Positions 8,134-16,012 of a DNA stretch of 40,750 nt are shown here, one piece after another. How positions within the stretch are numbered: position 1 is the stretch's first letter; each line of letters opens with the position of its first letter. This DNA is from Candidatus Rokuibacteriota bacterium (GTDB lineage Bacteria; Methylomirabilota; Methylomirabilia; Rokubacteriales; CSP1-6): contig QHSP01000090.1 in the NCBI GenBank assembly GCA_003220495.1, positions 1-40,750 of the forward strand. The letters are read 5' to 3'. The notes under the pieces are model-generated. The model made no database searches. It worked only from the letters and a program-made list of their open reading frames with translations, and was not told the DNA's origin. The position numbers and the translations under genes are program-made.

Positions 8134-9312
8134 ATGTACGACTTGCTCCTGAAGGGTGGCGTGGTCATCGATCCGGCGCAGGACATGCGCGGCGCCTTCG
8201 ATGTCGCGGTGCAGGACGGAAGGATCGCCAGGGTCGCCGCCAGCATCCCCCCGTCGGAGGCCCGGCGGGTCATTCACGTCCCGGGCAAGACCGTGACGGC
8301 CGGGCTCATCGACCTCCATACGCACGTCTTCGACGGCGTGGCGGCCAACGGCGTCCATCCCGATCTCGCGGGTGTCCATGCCGGCGTCACGACGGTCGTC
8401 GACGCGGGGAGCGCCGGCTGCGCGACGTTCAGCGCGTTTCCGCGCCACATCCTGCCAAAGTGCGAGACCGAGGTCATCCCCTTGCTGCACATCTGCCAGA
8501 CCGGGCTCGCCACGAACCCCGACATCATTGCCGAGAGCAGCATCGATCTCGAGAGCACGCTGCGCGTCGCCAGGGAGCACAAGGGGCTGATCAAGGGGAT
8601 CAAGGCGCGCATGGTCTCGCCCGCGCTCGAGATCTTCGGGATGGAGATGCCGCGCCTGGCCAAGCGCGCCGCGCGCGAGAGCGGCGTGCCGCTGATGGTC
8701 CACATCGGCGACACGACCAAGCGCTACGACCCGAACGTGATTCGCGAGCTGCTCCCGCTGCTCGAGCCGGGCGACATCGTGACGCATCTCTTCACCGCCA
8801 ATCCCGGCGGCGTCCTCGACACGAACGGCAAGCTCGTGCCGGAAGCCAAGGAGCTCGCCGCCCGCGGCGTGTGGCTCGACACGGCCCACGGCCGGATGAA
8901 CTTCGGCTTCAACGTCGGCCGCCGTGTCCTCGACCAGGGTTTGACCCCACACTGCATCAGCACGGACCTGACGATCCCGGGCCGCGCCAACACCGTGCAC
9001 AGCATGGTCGAGATCATGGCGCGCTTCCTCGGGATGGGCTTCACGCTCGAGCAGGTCATCGCCATGTCCACCGCGAATCCCGCCCGCGCGATCGGTGAGG
9101 CGAACCGTCTCGGCAGTCTCGCGGTGGGGCGCCAGGCCGATATCTCGGTGCTGGAGGTCCGCGACGGCCGCTGGGTGGTCTACGACACGTTGCGGGACTC
9201 GATGAAGATCGACAAGACCGTGGTGCCCGTGCTGACCGTCAAGCGCGGCCGCGTGTTCGAGCCGGAATGGGGCCCGCATCCCTGGGGCTGGGAGCCGGAG
9301 CGAGTCGGCTAG
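8134..9312 (+). CDS. Cyclic amidohydrolase / deacetylase family metallohydrolase
   Basis: This 392-residue dihydroorotase-like enzyme has GAGGAGG ahead of its ATG. The N-terminal beta-sandwich strand MYDLLLKGGVVIDPAQD is followed by the binuclear metal motif DLHTHV. The Lys in LIKGIKARM is the probable carbamylated bridging ligand. His in LMVHIGD and IVTHLF, and Asp in CISTDL, complete the site, and the C-terminal GSLAVGRQADISVLEV strand closes the sandwich. It should hydrolyse a cyclic amide, imide or N-acyl amino acid. The LLM gene starts two bases after its stop and RidA follows, pointing to a single pathway for a nitrogen heterocycle. The substrate is unknown. Confidence 0.87.
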   Translation: MYDLLLKGGVVIDPAQDMRGAFDVAVQDGRIARVAASIPPSEARRVIHVPGKTVTAGLIDLHTHVFDGVAANGVHPDLAGVHAGVTTVVDAGSAGCATFSAFPRHILPKCETEVIPLLHICQTGLATNPDIIAESSIDLESTLRVAREHKGLIKGIKARMVSPALEIFGMEMPRLAKRAARESGVPLMVHIGDTTKRYDPNVIRELLPLLEPGDIVTHLFTANPGGVLDTNGKLVPEAKELAARGVWLDTAHGRMNFGFNVGRRVLDQGLTPHCISTDLTIPGRANTVHSMVEIMARFLGMGFTLEQVIAMSTANPARAIGEANRLGSLAVGRQADISVLEVRDGRWVVYDTLRDSMKIDKTVVPVLTVKRGRVFEPEWGPHPWGWEPERVG

Positions 9313-9314
9313 CG

Positions 9315-10328
9315 ATGCAGTTCGGTCTGATGCTCCGGGCGCAGTTCCCGGGGGGCGACGACCTGTCGGCGCGCTTCCAGGAGCTCATGGAGCAGGCGCG
9401 GCTCGCCGATGCGCTCGGCTTCGACTCGATCACCAAGGGCATGCACTATAGCAGCGCCCCGTGGCAGAGCCTCCAGCAGCTGCCGTTCCTCTCGCGGGTC
9501 ATGGCGGAGGCGCCCCACCTCCGCCTCAACTTCGGGCTGATCTTGCTGTCCCTCCACAAGCCCCTGGACGTCGCGGAGCAGATCGCGACCGTCGACGTCA
9601 TGAGCGGCGGCAAGGTCATCTTCGGTGTGGCACTCGGCTACCGCGACGTCGAGTTCCTGGCGTTCGGCACGACGCAGAGCCAGCGCGTGAAGCGGTTCGA
9701 GGAGAATCTGGAGGCCGTTCGGCGACTGTGGACCGACGACTCGGTCGACATGGTCGCGTCGCACTTCACCTTGAAGGGCGCCTCGTCCTCGCCGCGCCCC
9801 GTGCAGAAGCCGCATCCGCCGATCTGGATCGGCGCCAACGCCGATCCGGCGATTCGCCGCGCCGCACGGCTCGGCGACTGCTGGTACGTCAACCCGCACA
9901 ACCGCATCGACACGATCGTGCGGCAGGTCGAGGTGTACAAGCGCGCGCTCGACGACTGCCGCAAGCCGTTCCCGGCCGAGTTCCCGGCCCGGCGCGAGGT
10001 GTTCGTGGCCAGGTCGCGGAGCGAGGCGATTCGGCTCTGCGCGCCGTTCCTGTCGGCGAAGTACAGGGCGTATCACGAGTGGGGCCAGGACCGCGCGATG
10101 CCCGCGGGCGACAACGACCTGGGCGCCGAGTTCGACGATCTGATCCACGACCGGTTCCTCATCGGCTCGCCGGACGAGGTCGCCGAGCAGATGCTCGCGC
10201 TCAACCGCGCGACCGGGATCAACCATCTCATCATGAGCGTGCAGTGGCCGGGCATGCCGCAGAGCCTCGCGCTGGACGAGCTGCACATGCTGGCCGAGGA
10301 AGTATTTCCGAAAGTGCGGCAGGGTTAG
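9315..10328 (+). CDS. LLM class flavin-dependent oxidoreductase
   Basis: The start is taken as ATG 9315, two bases after the upstream stop, giving 337 residues that begin MQFGLMLRAQFPGG. Motifs of the luciferase-like family are ADALGFDSITKGMHY, LRLNFGLILLSLHKP, VMSGGKVIFGVALGYRDVEF (cofactor loop) and PHPPIWIGANADPAIRRAARLGDCWY. These monooxygenases open rings or oxidise C-N and C-S bonds with reduced flavin or F420. Neighbours (cyclic amidohydrolase upstream, RidA downstream) recall the Rut uracil pathway, where the LLM enzyme RutA opens the ring and the RidA-type RutC follows. Here the substrate need not be uracil. Confidence 0.9.
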   Translation: MQFGLMLRAQFPGGDDLSARFQELMEQARLADALGFDSITKGMHYSSAPWQSLQQLPFLSRVMAEAPHLRLNFGLILLSLHKPLDVAEQIATVDVMSGGKVIFGVALGYRDVEFLAFGTTQSQRVKRFEENLEAVRRLWTDDSVDMVASHFTLKGASSSPRPVQKPHPPIWIGANADPAIRRAARLGDCWYVNPHNRIDTIVRQVEVYKRALDDCRKPFPAEFPARREVFVARSRSEAIRLCAPFLSAKYRAYHEWGQDRAMPAGDNDLGAEFDDLIHDRFLIGSPDEVAEQMLALNRATGINHLIMSVQWPGMPQSLALDELHMLAEEVFPKVRQG

Positions 10329-10344
10329 CCGCGAAGGAGACGCG

Positions 10345-10728
10345 ATGCCCAAGAAGGAGATCGTGCAGGTCAACCCGGCGGCGGCCAACCCCAACCTGTC
10401 GCCGGCCACCAGGTTCGGGAACCTCGTCTTCGTGTCGGGCCAGACCGGACGGCATCCGGTGACCGGCGAGGTGGGCAAGGACATCCGCGAGCAGACCCGC
10501 AACGTGCTGGAGCGGATCAAGACGATCCTGGCGGCCGCCGGGACCTCGCTCGACAACGTGCTGACCGTGACGACGCACCTGACGAAGCGCGAGGACGTCG
10601 CGGCCTACAACGAGGAGTACGCGAAGTATTTCCCGACCAACAAGCCGGCGCGCACGACGGTGTCGGCGGCGCTGAACTCGCCCGAGCTCCTGGTCGAGAT
10701 CACCGTCACCGCCTGCATCCCGAGCTGA
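10345..10728 (+). CDS. RidA family enamine/imine deaminase
   Basis: This 127-residue YjgF/RidA protein starts 16 bases after the LLM stop, with AAGGAG upstream. The conserved GNLVFVSGQTGRHPVTGEV start, the EQTRNVLERIKTILAAAG helix, and the Arg in KPARTTV with the Glu in LLVEITVTACIP are the substrate carboxylate-binding and core residues of active RidA trimers. It hydrolyses reactive enamine or imine (or aminoacrylate-type) intermediates. Its place as the last gene of the operon suggests it clears an intermediate made by the LLM enzyme and hydrolase. Confidence 0.93.
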   Translation: MPKKEIVQVNPAAANPNLSPATRFGNLVFVSGQTGRHPVTGEVGKDIREQTRNVLERIKTILAAAGTSLDNVLTVTTHLTKREDVAAYNEEYAKYFPTNKPARTTVSAALNSPELLVEITVTACIPS

Positions 10729-10737
10729 CCGCGGGCG

Positions 10738-11751
10738 TCAGGCCGGCAGACGGAGCGCACGCGCCGCCGGCATCACGTCGGCGAGCGCGCGGGCCAGCTG
10801 ACCTTTCTGGTCCCACGACGCGAATCTCAGGATCGGTGTCGTGCAGCCGGCCTCGACGTAGGCGCGCAGCTTCTCCACGACCATGGCGGGCGGCCCGTAC
10901 GCGAGCCAGCCCTCGATGTACTCGCGCGTCATCGCCGGGCTGTAGTATGTCTGCAGGAACTTGACGGCCTCCTCGAACGCGACGGTCCGATCATCGTTGA
11001 TGTTGACCATGAGGTGCAGCGCCGACTCCATCGTCTCGGTCGGACGCCCGGCCTCCCGCGCGATGTCCCGGATCAGCGCCCAGCGCTCCTTGAAGCGCGC
11101 GACCGGCGTGTTGTCGGTCATCCAGCCGTCGGCGAGTAGCCCCACGCGGCGGAGCGCCCGATCCATGACGTGCCGCTTCGTCAGCTCGGGCTTGGGGTTG
11201 GTCGCGATCCAGATCGGGGGGCACGGCTTCTGGACTGGCTTTGGCTCGAGCGTGAGCTCGCGGAACTGATAGAACCGGCCCTCGTGGCTGACCCGATCCT
11301 CGGTCCACAGTCGCCGGAGGATCGCGATGCCCTCCTCGAGCCTGGGTCCGCGGTCGGTCAGCTTCACCCTGAACGGCGCGAACTCGGCCTCGGCCTTCTC
11401 GCGCGGCAAGCTTCCGCCGACGCAGGCACCGAGGATCATCCGGCCGCTCGACACGTGATCGAGCGTGGCCCACTGGGCGGCGAGGAACAACGGGTCTCGC
11501 AACGGGAACGTCGAGAGACAGCAGGTTCCGAGCCGCACCTTGCGGGTGCGCGCGGCGATCGCCGAGAGCAGCACGAGGGACTCGAGGCGAGGCTTGGCGA
11601 AGAGGCTGTCGCCGACCCAGATCGAATCGATCGCGCCCGACGCGTCGGCCTGTTCGGAAATCGCCAGCAGCTCGTCCGCACTGGTCGCCCCGAACAGCAC
11701 GCCCCGGTTGGGGAGGCTGAGCCCGTACCGCGCAGGCCGCGACGGATTCAT
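10738..11751 (-). CDS. LLM class flavin-dependent oxidoreductase
   Basis: This 337-residue enzyme starts at ATG 11751, overlapping the stop of the upstream MFS relic by four bases (ATGA). It shows YGLSLPNRGVLF, SIWVGDSLF, RKVRLGTCCLSTFPLRDP, VSSGRMILGACVGG (cofactor loop) and PCPPIWIATNPK, all diagnostic of the luciferase-like family. The C-terminal part is a helical insertion and lid. It is the third gene of a minus-strand operon after an AMP-dependent CoA ligase and the transporter remnant. This suggests uptake and activation of an organic acid followed by oxidation, a link that is inferred only. Confidence 0.9.
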   Translation of the reverse strand: MNPSRPARYGLSLPNRGVLFGATSADELLAISEQADASGAIDSIWVGDSLFAKPRLESLVLLSAIAARTRKVRLGTCCLSTFPLRDPLFLAAQWATLDHVSSGRMILGACVGGSLPREKAEAEFAPFRVKLTDRGPRLEEGIAILRRLWTEDRVSHEGRFYQFRELTLEPKPVQKPCPPIWIATNPKPELTKRHVMDRALRRVGLLADGWMTDNTPVARFKERWALIRDIAREAGRPTETMESALHLMVNINDDRTVAFEEAVKFLQTYYSPAMTREYIEGWLAYGPPAMVVEKLRAYVEAGCTTPILRFASWDQKGQLARALADVMPAARALRLPA

Positions 11752-12038
11752 GCGGGCAGGGGGCGGCCCTTCGTCTCCGGCGCCGCAAACGGGGTCACGA
11801 TGAGCCCCAACGGATAGCTGAGTCCGATGATCGACGCCGCCGCGCTCACGCCGCCGAGGTTCACGATCAGCCAGCCGGCCAGGAGCGGCCCGGCCGCGGC
11901 GACGTATCGGGTGACGTCGAACACGAGGGAGATCGCCGAGCCGCGCACCGCGGTTGGAAACAGCTCCAGCGCTCGCCAGCCGGCAGCGGTCAGCGCCTGG
12001 GGTTGAGCGTGCTCGGGCGCCGCGATTGTCGCCATCAT
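11748..12038 (-). pseudogene. C-terminal remnant of an MFS transporter
   Basis: A 96-residue frame between the CoA ligase and LLM genes encodes only the last two or three helices of a sugar/acid-porter type MFS protein. RALELFPTAVRGSAISLVFD matches the conserved ELFPT-x-x-RG loop before helix 10 or 11, and APETKGRPLPA matches the PETKG motif at the C-terminal end of the family. About 320 N-terminal residues are missing. It starts at MMATIA with GGGGA nearby and keeps overlapping reading with the LLM start, so the deletion left the operon intact. It could still yield a small membrane protein, but a degraded transporter is the simpler reading. Confidence 0.75.
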
Positions 12039-12052
12039 TCCCCACGGAAATC

Positions 12053-13615
12053 TCAGGACTCGGGTCGGTGTCCGGCCTCTCGCTGCCAAACCGCGGCGAG
12101 CGCGTCGCGGTCGAGCTTGCCGTTGGCGTTCTTCGGCACGGCGTCGACGATGAGGACGGCGGCCGGCACCTTGAAGGCCACGAGCCGCACGCGGCAGTGC
12201 TCGAGGAGCGCCGCTTCGCCGGGGTTTCGCCCGGGACGCGGCGCCACGAATCCGACCGGGACCTCGCCGTAGATGTCGTCGCGCACGCCGAGCGTGCCGG
12301 CGTCGGCGACGTCCGGATGCTCGAGCAGGCAGTTCGTGATCTCGAGCGAGGCGATGTTGACGCCGCCCTTGATGATGATGTCCTTCTTGCGGCCGGTGAT
12401 GTAGATGTAGCCCTCGTCGTCGCGTCTGGCGAGATCGCCGTTGCGGAAGCCGTCCTGCGGAATCGGCACGAGCTGGTCCGGGCCCTGCCAGTACGCGGAG
12501 GCGAGCTGGCGTCCGCTCACGACCATCTCGCCCTCCTCGCCCGGCGCGACCTCTCGGCCGGCGTCGTCGAGAATGCGCACGCGCATGTTGAGGGTCGGCC
12601 GCCCGATCGAGCCGAGCTTGCGGTGCCCCGGGTGGTTGCCGCACATGAAGCCCGTCTCGGTGCCGCCGGCGAGCTGGACGAGCTGGATCCCGTAGGTCTT
12701 CTCGAACTCCACGTGCTTGTCGACGGAAAGGGGCGCGGTGCTCGAGGTCATGAAACGCAGCGCCGGCAGATCGGCCTTCGTCACCGAGACCGGCCTGGCC
12801 AGCAGCATGTTGATGACGGTCGGGATGCCGACGGAGACTGTCACGCGATAGTCGCGGAGCCAGTCGAAAAAGCGCGCCTGCGAGAACTTGCGCGCGAGCA
12901 CGAGCGTGGCGCCGGTCAGCATCGTCGGCCCGACCGACAGGATCTGGGGCGAGGACCAGCTGAAGTGACGGTAGTCGAGGATCGTGTCGGCCTCGCCGAG
13001 CTCGAGCCGATCGACGGGCGACTCGCACATCGCGTAGTACGCCTCGTGGGTCCAGATGGCACCCTTCGGCGCGTCGGTCGTGCCGGACGTGTAGTTGATC
13101 AGCGACCAGTCCGTCCGGGCCGGCCGCGTCGTGACCGGCGCGTCGGATTCCCTCCGCAGGCGGCCGAAGAGATCGTCCGCCGCCGGGGCGGGCGCGTTCC
13201 ACGCCCCGAACGCGAACCACGGCGCCCCGCCGGTGCCGAGCGCGCGGGGATCGCTCACGAGCTCGCGGCTCCAGAAGACCGCCTTCGGCGCCACGTCGTG
13301 CAGGATCTGGCTCACGTGCTTCTCGCGGATCTCGACGTTGATTGCATTCACGATCACGCCGGCGCGCAGCCCGCCCCAGAACACGATCAGCGGCTCGATC
13401 CCGTTGTCGGAGATCAGCGAGATCCGATCACCCTGGCCGATGCCTTCGCCGGCGAGGAAGTTGGCGAACCGTCGGGTCAGCGACTCGAGCTCGCCGAACG
13501 TGATCCGCGAGCCCTGGTCGGGGCTATGAATGAAGACCTTGTCCGCCCGGCGGCCCGCATGCTCCTCGAGCAGCGTGTTGACGTCGACGAACGCGCTCGA
13601 CCCCTCGGCGCTCAC
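12053..13615 (-). CDS. AMP-dependent acyl-CoA synthetase/ligase
   Basis: This 520-residue class I adenylate-forming enzyme has the phosphate loop INYTSGTTDAPKGAIWTHE, the AGGTETGFMCG adenine motif, NGDLARRDDEGYIYITGRKKD with the hinge and ribose-binding Asp, and PKNANGKLDRD near the C-terminus with the catalytic Lys. Such enzymes activate a carboxylic acid as the acyl-AMP and then load CoA. The closest look is to the crotonobetaine/cyclohexane carboxylate and fatty-acid-type ligases. The GTG start has no Shine-Dalgarno and lies right after a possible -10, so the mRNA may be leaderless. It heads an operon with the MFS relic and an LLM enzyme. Confidence 0.9.
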   Translation of the reverse strand: MSAEGSSAFVDVNTLLEEHAGRRADKVFIHSPDQGSRITFGELESLTRRFANFLAGEGIGQGDRISLISDNGIEPLIVFWGGLRAGVIVNAINVEIREKHVSQILHDVAPKAVFWSRELVSDPRALGTGGAPWFAFGAWNAPAPAADDLFGRLRRESDAPVTTRPARTDWSLINYTSGTTDAPKGAIWTHEAYYAMCESPVDRLELGEADTILDYRHFSWSSPQILSVGPTMLTGATLVLARKFSQARFFDWLRDYRVTVSVGIPTVINMLLARPVSVTKADLPALRFMTSSTAPLSVDKHVEFEKTYGIQLVQLAGGTETGFMCGNHPGHRKLGSIGRPTLNMRVRILDDAGREVAPGEEGEMVVSGRQLASAYWQGPDQLVPIPQDGFRNGDLARRDDEGYIYITGRKKDIIIKGGVNIASLEITNCLLEHPDVADAGTLGVRDDIYGEVPVGFVAPRPGRNPGEAALLEHCRVRLVAFKVPAAVLIVDAVPKNANGKLDRDALAAVWQREAGHRPES

Positions 13616-13623
13616 CGCGAGCG

Positions 13624-13652
13624 ATACTGCGCCGTCACCGGTTCGCCGTCAA
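13624..13652 (-). promoter_or_regulatory. Candidate promoter giving a leaderless CoA-ligase mRNA
   Basis: TTGACG (13652-13647) and CAGTAT (13629-13624) are 17 bases apart on the minus strand. Transcription would start about 13617, only a few bases before the GTG at 13615, which lacks a ribosome binding site. On the plus strand TAGAAT (13672-13677) may serve the divergent gene. Confidence 0.4.
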
Positions 13653-13708
13653 GCGAGCCGCCGTCTTCCTGTAGAATCCCGGCAACCCGTAGAAAGGAGC
13701 CAGCCAGC

Positions 13709-14257
13709 ATGCCGCGAGTCACGCCCGTCACTACCAAGGAGCAGGTCGCCCCCGAGCACCGGCCGATCTTCGACGCCGTCGCCGAAGGCCGCGGCAGCGT
13801 GCGCGGGCCCTTCAGCATCATGATGTTCAGCCCGACCTTCTGCGAGCGCGTCCTCAATCTGAGCAATTTCTTGCGCTTCGAGTGCTCGGTGAAGGCGAAG
13901 GAAGGCGAGCTCGCCATCATCGCGACCGCGCGCGAGAAGGACTGCCCGTACGTCTGGGCGGCGCACGTCGTGCTGGCGCGCAAGGCGGGCACACGCGAGG
14001 AGGCCATCGCCGCCGTGCGCGACCGCAAGGACGTCGGCGGCCTCGCGCCCGACGAGCGCGCGATCGTCTCATACGTGCGCCAGCTGCTCCGGACGAATCG
14101 GATCGACCAGGCGGTCTTCGACGCGCTCAAGGAGCGCTACGGCGTGCCGTGGGTCGTGGAGCTGACCGGGCTGATCGGCCACTATGGATCGGTGAGTGGC
14201 CTCTTGAACGCCTTCGAGATGGCGCCGCCGCCCGACGCCGAGCCGCTGCCGGTCTAG
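13709..14257 (+). CDS. Carboxymuconolactone decarboxylase (AhpD-like) family protein
   Basis: The start is ATG 13709, preceded by AAAGGAG, giving 182 residues. The open frame upstream is not protein-like. The fold is the all-helical CMD/AhpD type: PEHRPIFDAVAEGRGSVRGP, a helix with SIMMFSPTFCERVLNLSNFL, VKAKEGELAIIATAREKDCPYVWAAHV, and WVVELTGLIGHYGSVSGLLN. Classical AhpD has a CxxC and a His. Here there is one Cys followed by WAAH (C-P-Y-V-W-A-A-H) without the second Cys, so peroxidase-reductase chemistry is unlikely. A decarboxylase or lyase-like role is more probable. It is transcribed divergently from the CoA ligase. Confidence 0.85.
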   Translation: MPRVTPVTTKEQVAPEHRPIFDAVAEGRGSVRGPFSIMMFSPTFCERVLNLSNFLRFECSVKAKEGELAIIATAREKDCPYVWAAHVVLARKAGTREEAIAAVRDRKDVGGLAPDERAIVSYVRQLLRTNRIDQAVFDALKERYGVPWVVELTGLIGHYGSVSGLLNAFEMAPPPDAEPLPV

Positions 14258-14268
14258 GGGCCTGTCGG

Positions 14269-15366
14269 CTAGTCGATCGCGCGCAGACGCCGCGAGGTGA
14301 AGAGGACGAGGGCGTTGGCGGCGACCAGCGCGCCGCCGACCAGCACCGCGAAGCGCGCGTCGACGACGGCGGCGAGGACGCCGGCCAGGAGGCCGCCGAG
14401 CGGCAGCAGGTTCCAGCAGAGCGAATAGAGGCTCAAGACGCGGCCGCGAAGGTGGTCCGGCACGGTCTGCTGGATGATCGTGGTGACGTGCGTCAGGTAG
14501 AACGTGCTGCAGAAGCCAGTGAGCGCCAGCATCGGGCTCGCGAGCCCCATGCCGGACGCTCGCGAGAACAGCATCAGCGCGAGCCCCATCGACAGCGCGG
14601 CCGCCAGCATCACCAGACCGGGGCGCAAGATCCGCTGGGCCGCCGTCGCGATGATGAGCGTGCCGAGCATCGAGCCGGCGCCGTGCGCCGCGCTCAGCAG
14701 GCCGTAGCCGGTCGAGCCCATCCCGAAGTACGTGTCGGCGAACACCGGCAACAGCGTGATGTACGAGAGGCCGAACAGCGCATTGAAGAGCGCCAGACTG
14801 ATCAGGCTGGTGAAGACGAAGTTCCCGCCGACGAAGCTCAGCCCCTCGACGAGCTGCGCGAGGACGCGCTGTCCATCGCTCGCCTTGATCTCCTCACGGA
14901 CGTCGAGACGACTGTAGAGCGCGAGCGCGGTGCACGACGCGGCCGCCGCCAGCCCGAAGCCGACCGTTCCGCCGAAGGCCGCGATCAGCACCCCGGTGAC
15001 CGACGGGCCGATCATCCGGCCAGCTTGCCAGGGGATCGAGCCGAGCGCGATGGCGTTCGGAAGACGCTCCCGATCGATGAGCTGCGGCACGAGCGACATC
15101 CGGCTCGGCTCGTCGAACGCGCGAAACGTGCTGCCGAGCGCGGCGAGCACGAGCAGGTGCGGGACGCGCGCCAGACCCAGCACGGTCAGCCCGAAGGCGA
15201 GAATCAGAGTCGACGAGGTCAACGTCGTCGTGATGAGCAGCAGCCGGCGCCGACTGGTCCGATCCGCCAGGACTCCGGCGACCAGCTGGAACACGACCAG
15301 CGGCGCGCCCTGCGCCAGGCCGAGATAGCCGAGGTGGAGCGGGTCGCGCGTGAGCTCCCACGTCAT
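14269..15366 (-). CDS. MFS transporter (N-terminus uncertain)
   Basis: The largest standard-start frame (ATG 15366) gives 365 residues with about ten hydrophobic helices and the ADRTSRRRLLL segment equivalent to MFS motif A between helices 2 and 3. The upstream in-frame sequence, to about 15465, clearly continues the family: FAALKTPNYCLYWSGLVFYV would be the cytoplasmic start and helix 1. No ATG, GTG or TTG exists in frame there before a TGA, so either a rare start is used or the start has been lost. The family resembles Enterobactin-exporter/macrolide-type single-component exporters. Substrate not predictable. Confidence 0.82.
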   Translation of the reverse strand: MTWELTRDPLHLGYLGLAQGAPLVVFQLVAGVLADRTSRRRLLLITTTLTSSTLILAFGLTVLGLARVPHLLVLAALGSTFRAFDEPSRMSLVPQLIDRERLPNAIALGSIPWQAGRMIGPSVTGVLIAAFGGTVGFGLAAAASCTALALYSRLDVREEIKASDGQRVLAQLVEGLSFVGGNFVFTSLISLALFNALFGLSYITLLPVFADTYFGMGSTGYGLLSAAHGAGSMLGTLIIATAAQRILRPGLVMLAAALSMGLALMLFSRASGMGLASPMLALTGFCSTFYLTHVTTIIQQTVPDHLRGRVLSLYSLCWNLLPLGGLLAGVLAAVVDARFAVLVGGALVAANALVLFTSRRLRAID

Positions 15367-15506
15367 CCACGCGAAGGTGACGTACTCCGCCCGATGGCCG
15401 AGGACGTAGAAGACCAGCCCTGACCAGTAGAGACAGTAGTTCGGCGTCTTGAGGGCGGCGAAGGTCGAGGGCCGGGCCGTCGCCGCCGGGCTCGCCGGGC
15501 GAGCCG

Positions 15507-15815
15507 CTAGTCGGTGAGCGATCTGAAGATCTCCACCTCGGCCTTGCCCTCGGTGAGTCCCTCTTTCTCACGCCGCTCGCGATACGCGGCGAGGTGGGGC
15601 GCCTTGCGGTGGACATCGAACGCGGCGTCGTCCTTGTACTGCTCGTAGAAAACGAAGAGGTCGGGATCTTTCGTGGAGCGATGGGGCCGGTACACGATGC
15701 AGCCCGGCTCGGCCTTCATGACCGCGGCCACCTGTTCCTTGAGGAGCGCCGCCAGCGCGTCGCCCTTGCCCTTCGCTGCCCGAATCTTCGCGACCACCGT
15801 GAGCACGTCAGCCAT
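15507..15815 (-). CDS. Antibiotic biosynthesis monooxygenase (ABM) domain protein
   Basis: This 102-residue single-domain protein has a dimeric ferredoxin-like fold. It starts at ATG 15815 with AGGAG six bases upstream (an adjacent GTG at 15818 is also possible). LTVVAKIRAAKGKGDALAALL, PGCIVYRPHRSTKDPDLFVFYEQYKDDAAFDVHRKAPHL (in segments) and AEVEIFRSL are typical of the YgiN/ABM family. Family members oxidise quinols or polyketides without cofactor, or bind small molecules. The gene lies just upstream of the MFS transporter, possibly with overlap, so the two may be linked. Confidence 0.87.
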   Translation of the reverse strand: MADVLTVVAKIRAAKGKGDALAALLKEQVAAVMKAEPGCIVYRPHRSTKDPDLFVFYEQYKDDAAFDVHRKAPHLAAYRERREKEGLTEGKAEVEIFRSLTD

Positions 15816-15983
15816 CACACTCTCCTCGGATCTGGAACGCGCGTCTCGGCCGGCGAGGCCTCTTCGTATGCTCGCCTCGGGTGGGGGCCCAGCCTCCGGG
15901 CCGGCCCTGCGGCTCGCACAGCGGTCCCGCGGCGGCCCGCAACGCGCATCGCTAATTTGGCGCGCCGTCGGCGCGCGCGAACG

Positions 15984-16012
15984 AGGCTAGGCTAACTCGG
16001 GAGGGGCGTCAA
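15984..16012 (-). promoter_or_regulatory. Candidate promoter overlapping the FkbM stop codon
   Basis: TTGACG (16012-16007) and TAGCCT (15989-15984), spaced by 17 bases on the minus strand, face the ABM/MFS genes. The -35 box includes the FkbM stop codon. The region 15816-15983 has no coding sequence and no other feature that I could identify. Confidence 0.4.

Noticed and set aside
7546-9279. Minus-strand frame opposite the bactofilin-like and amidohydrolase genes
   Set aside because: Charged, His/Asp/Arg-rich antisense product without recognisable family; the plus genes have clear motifs.
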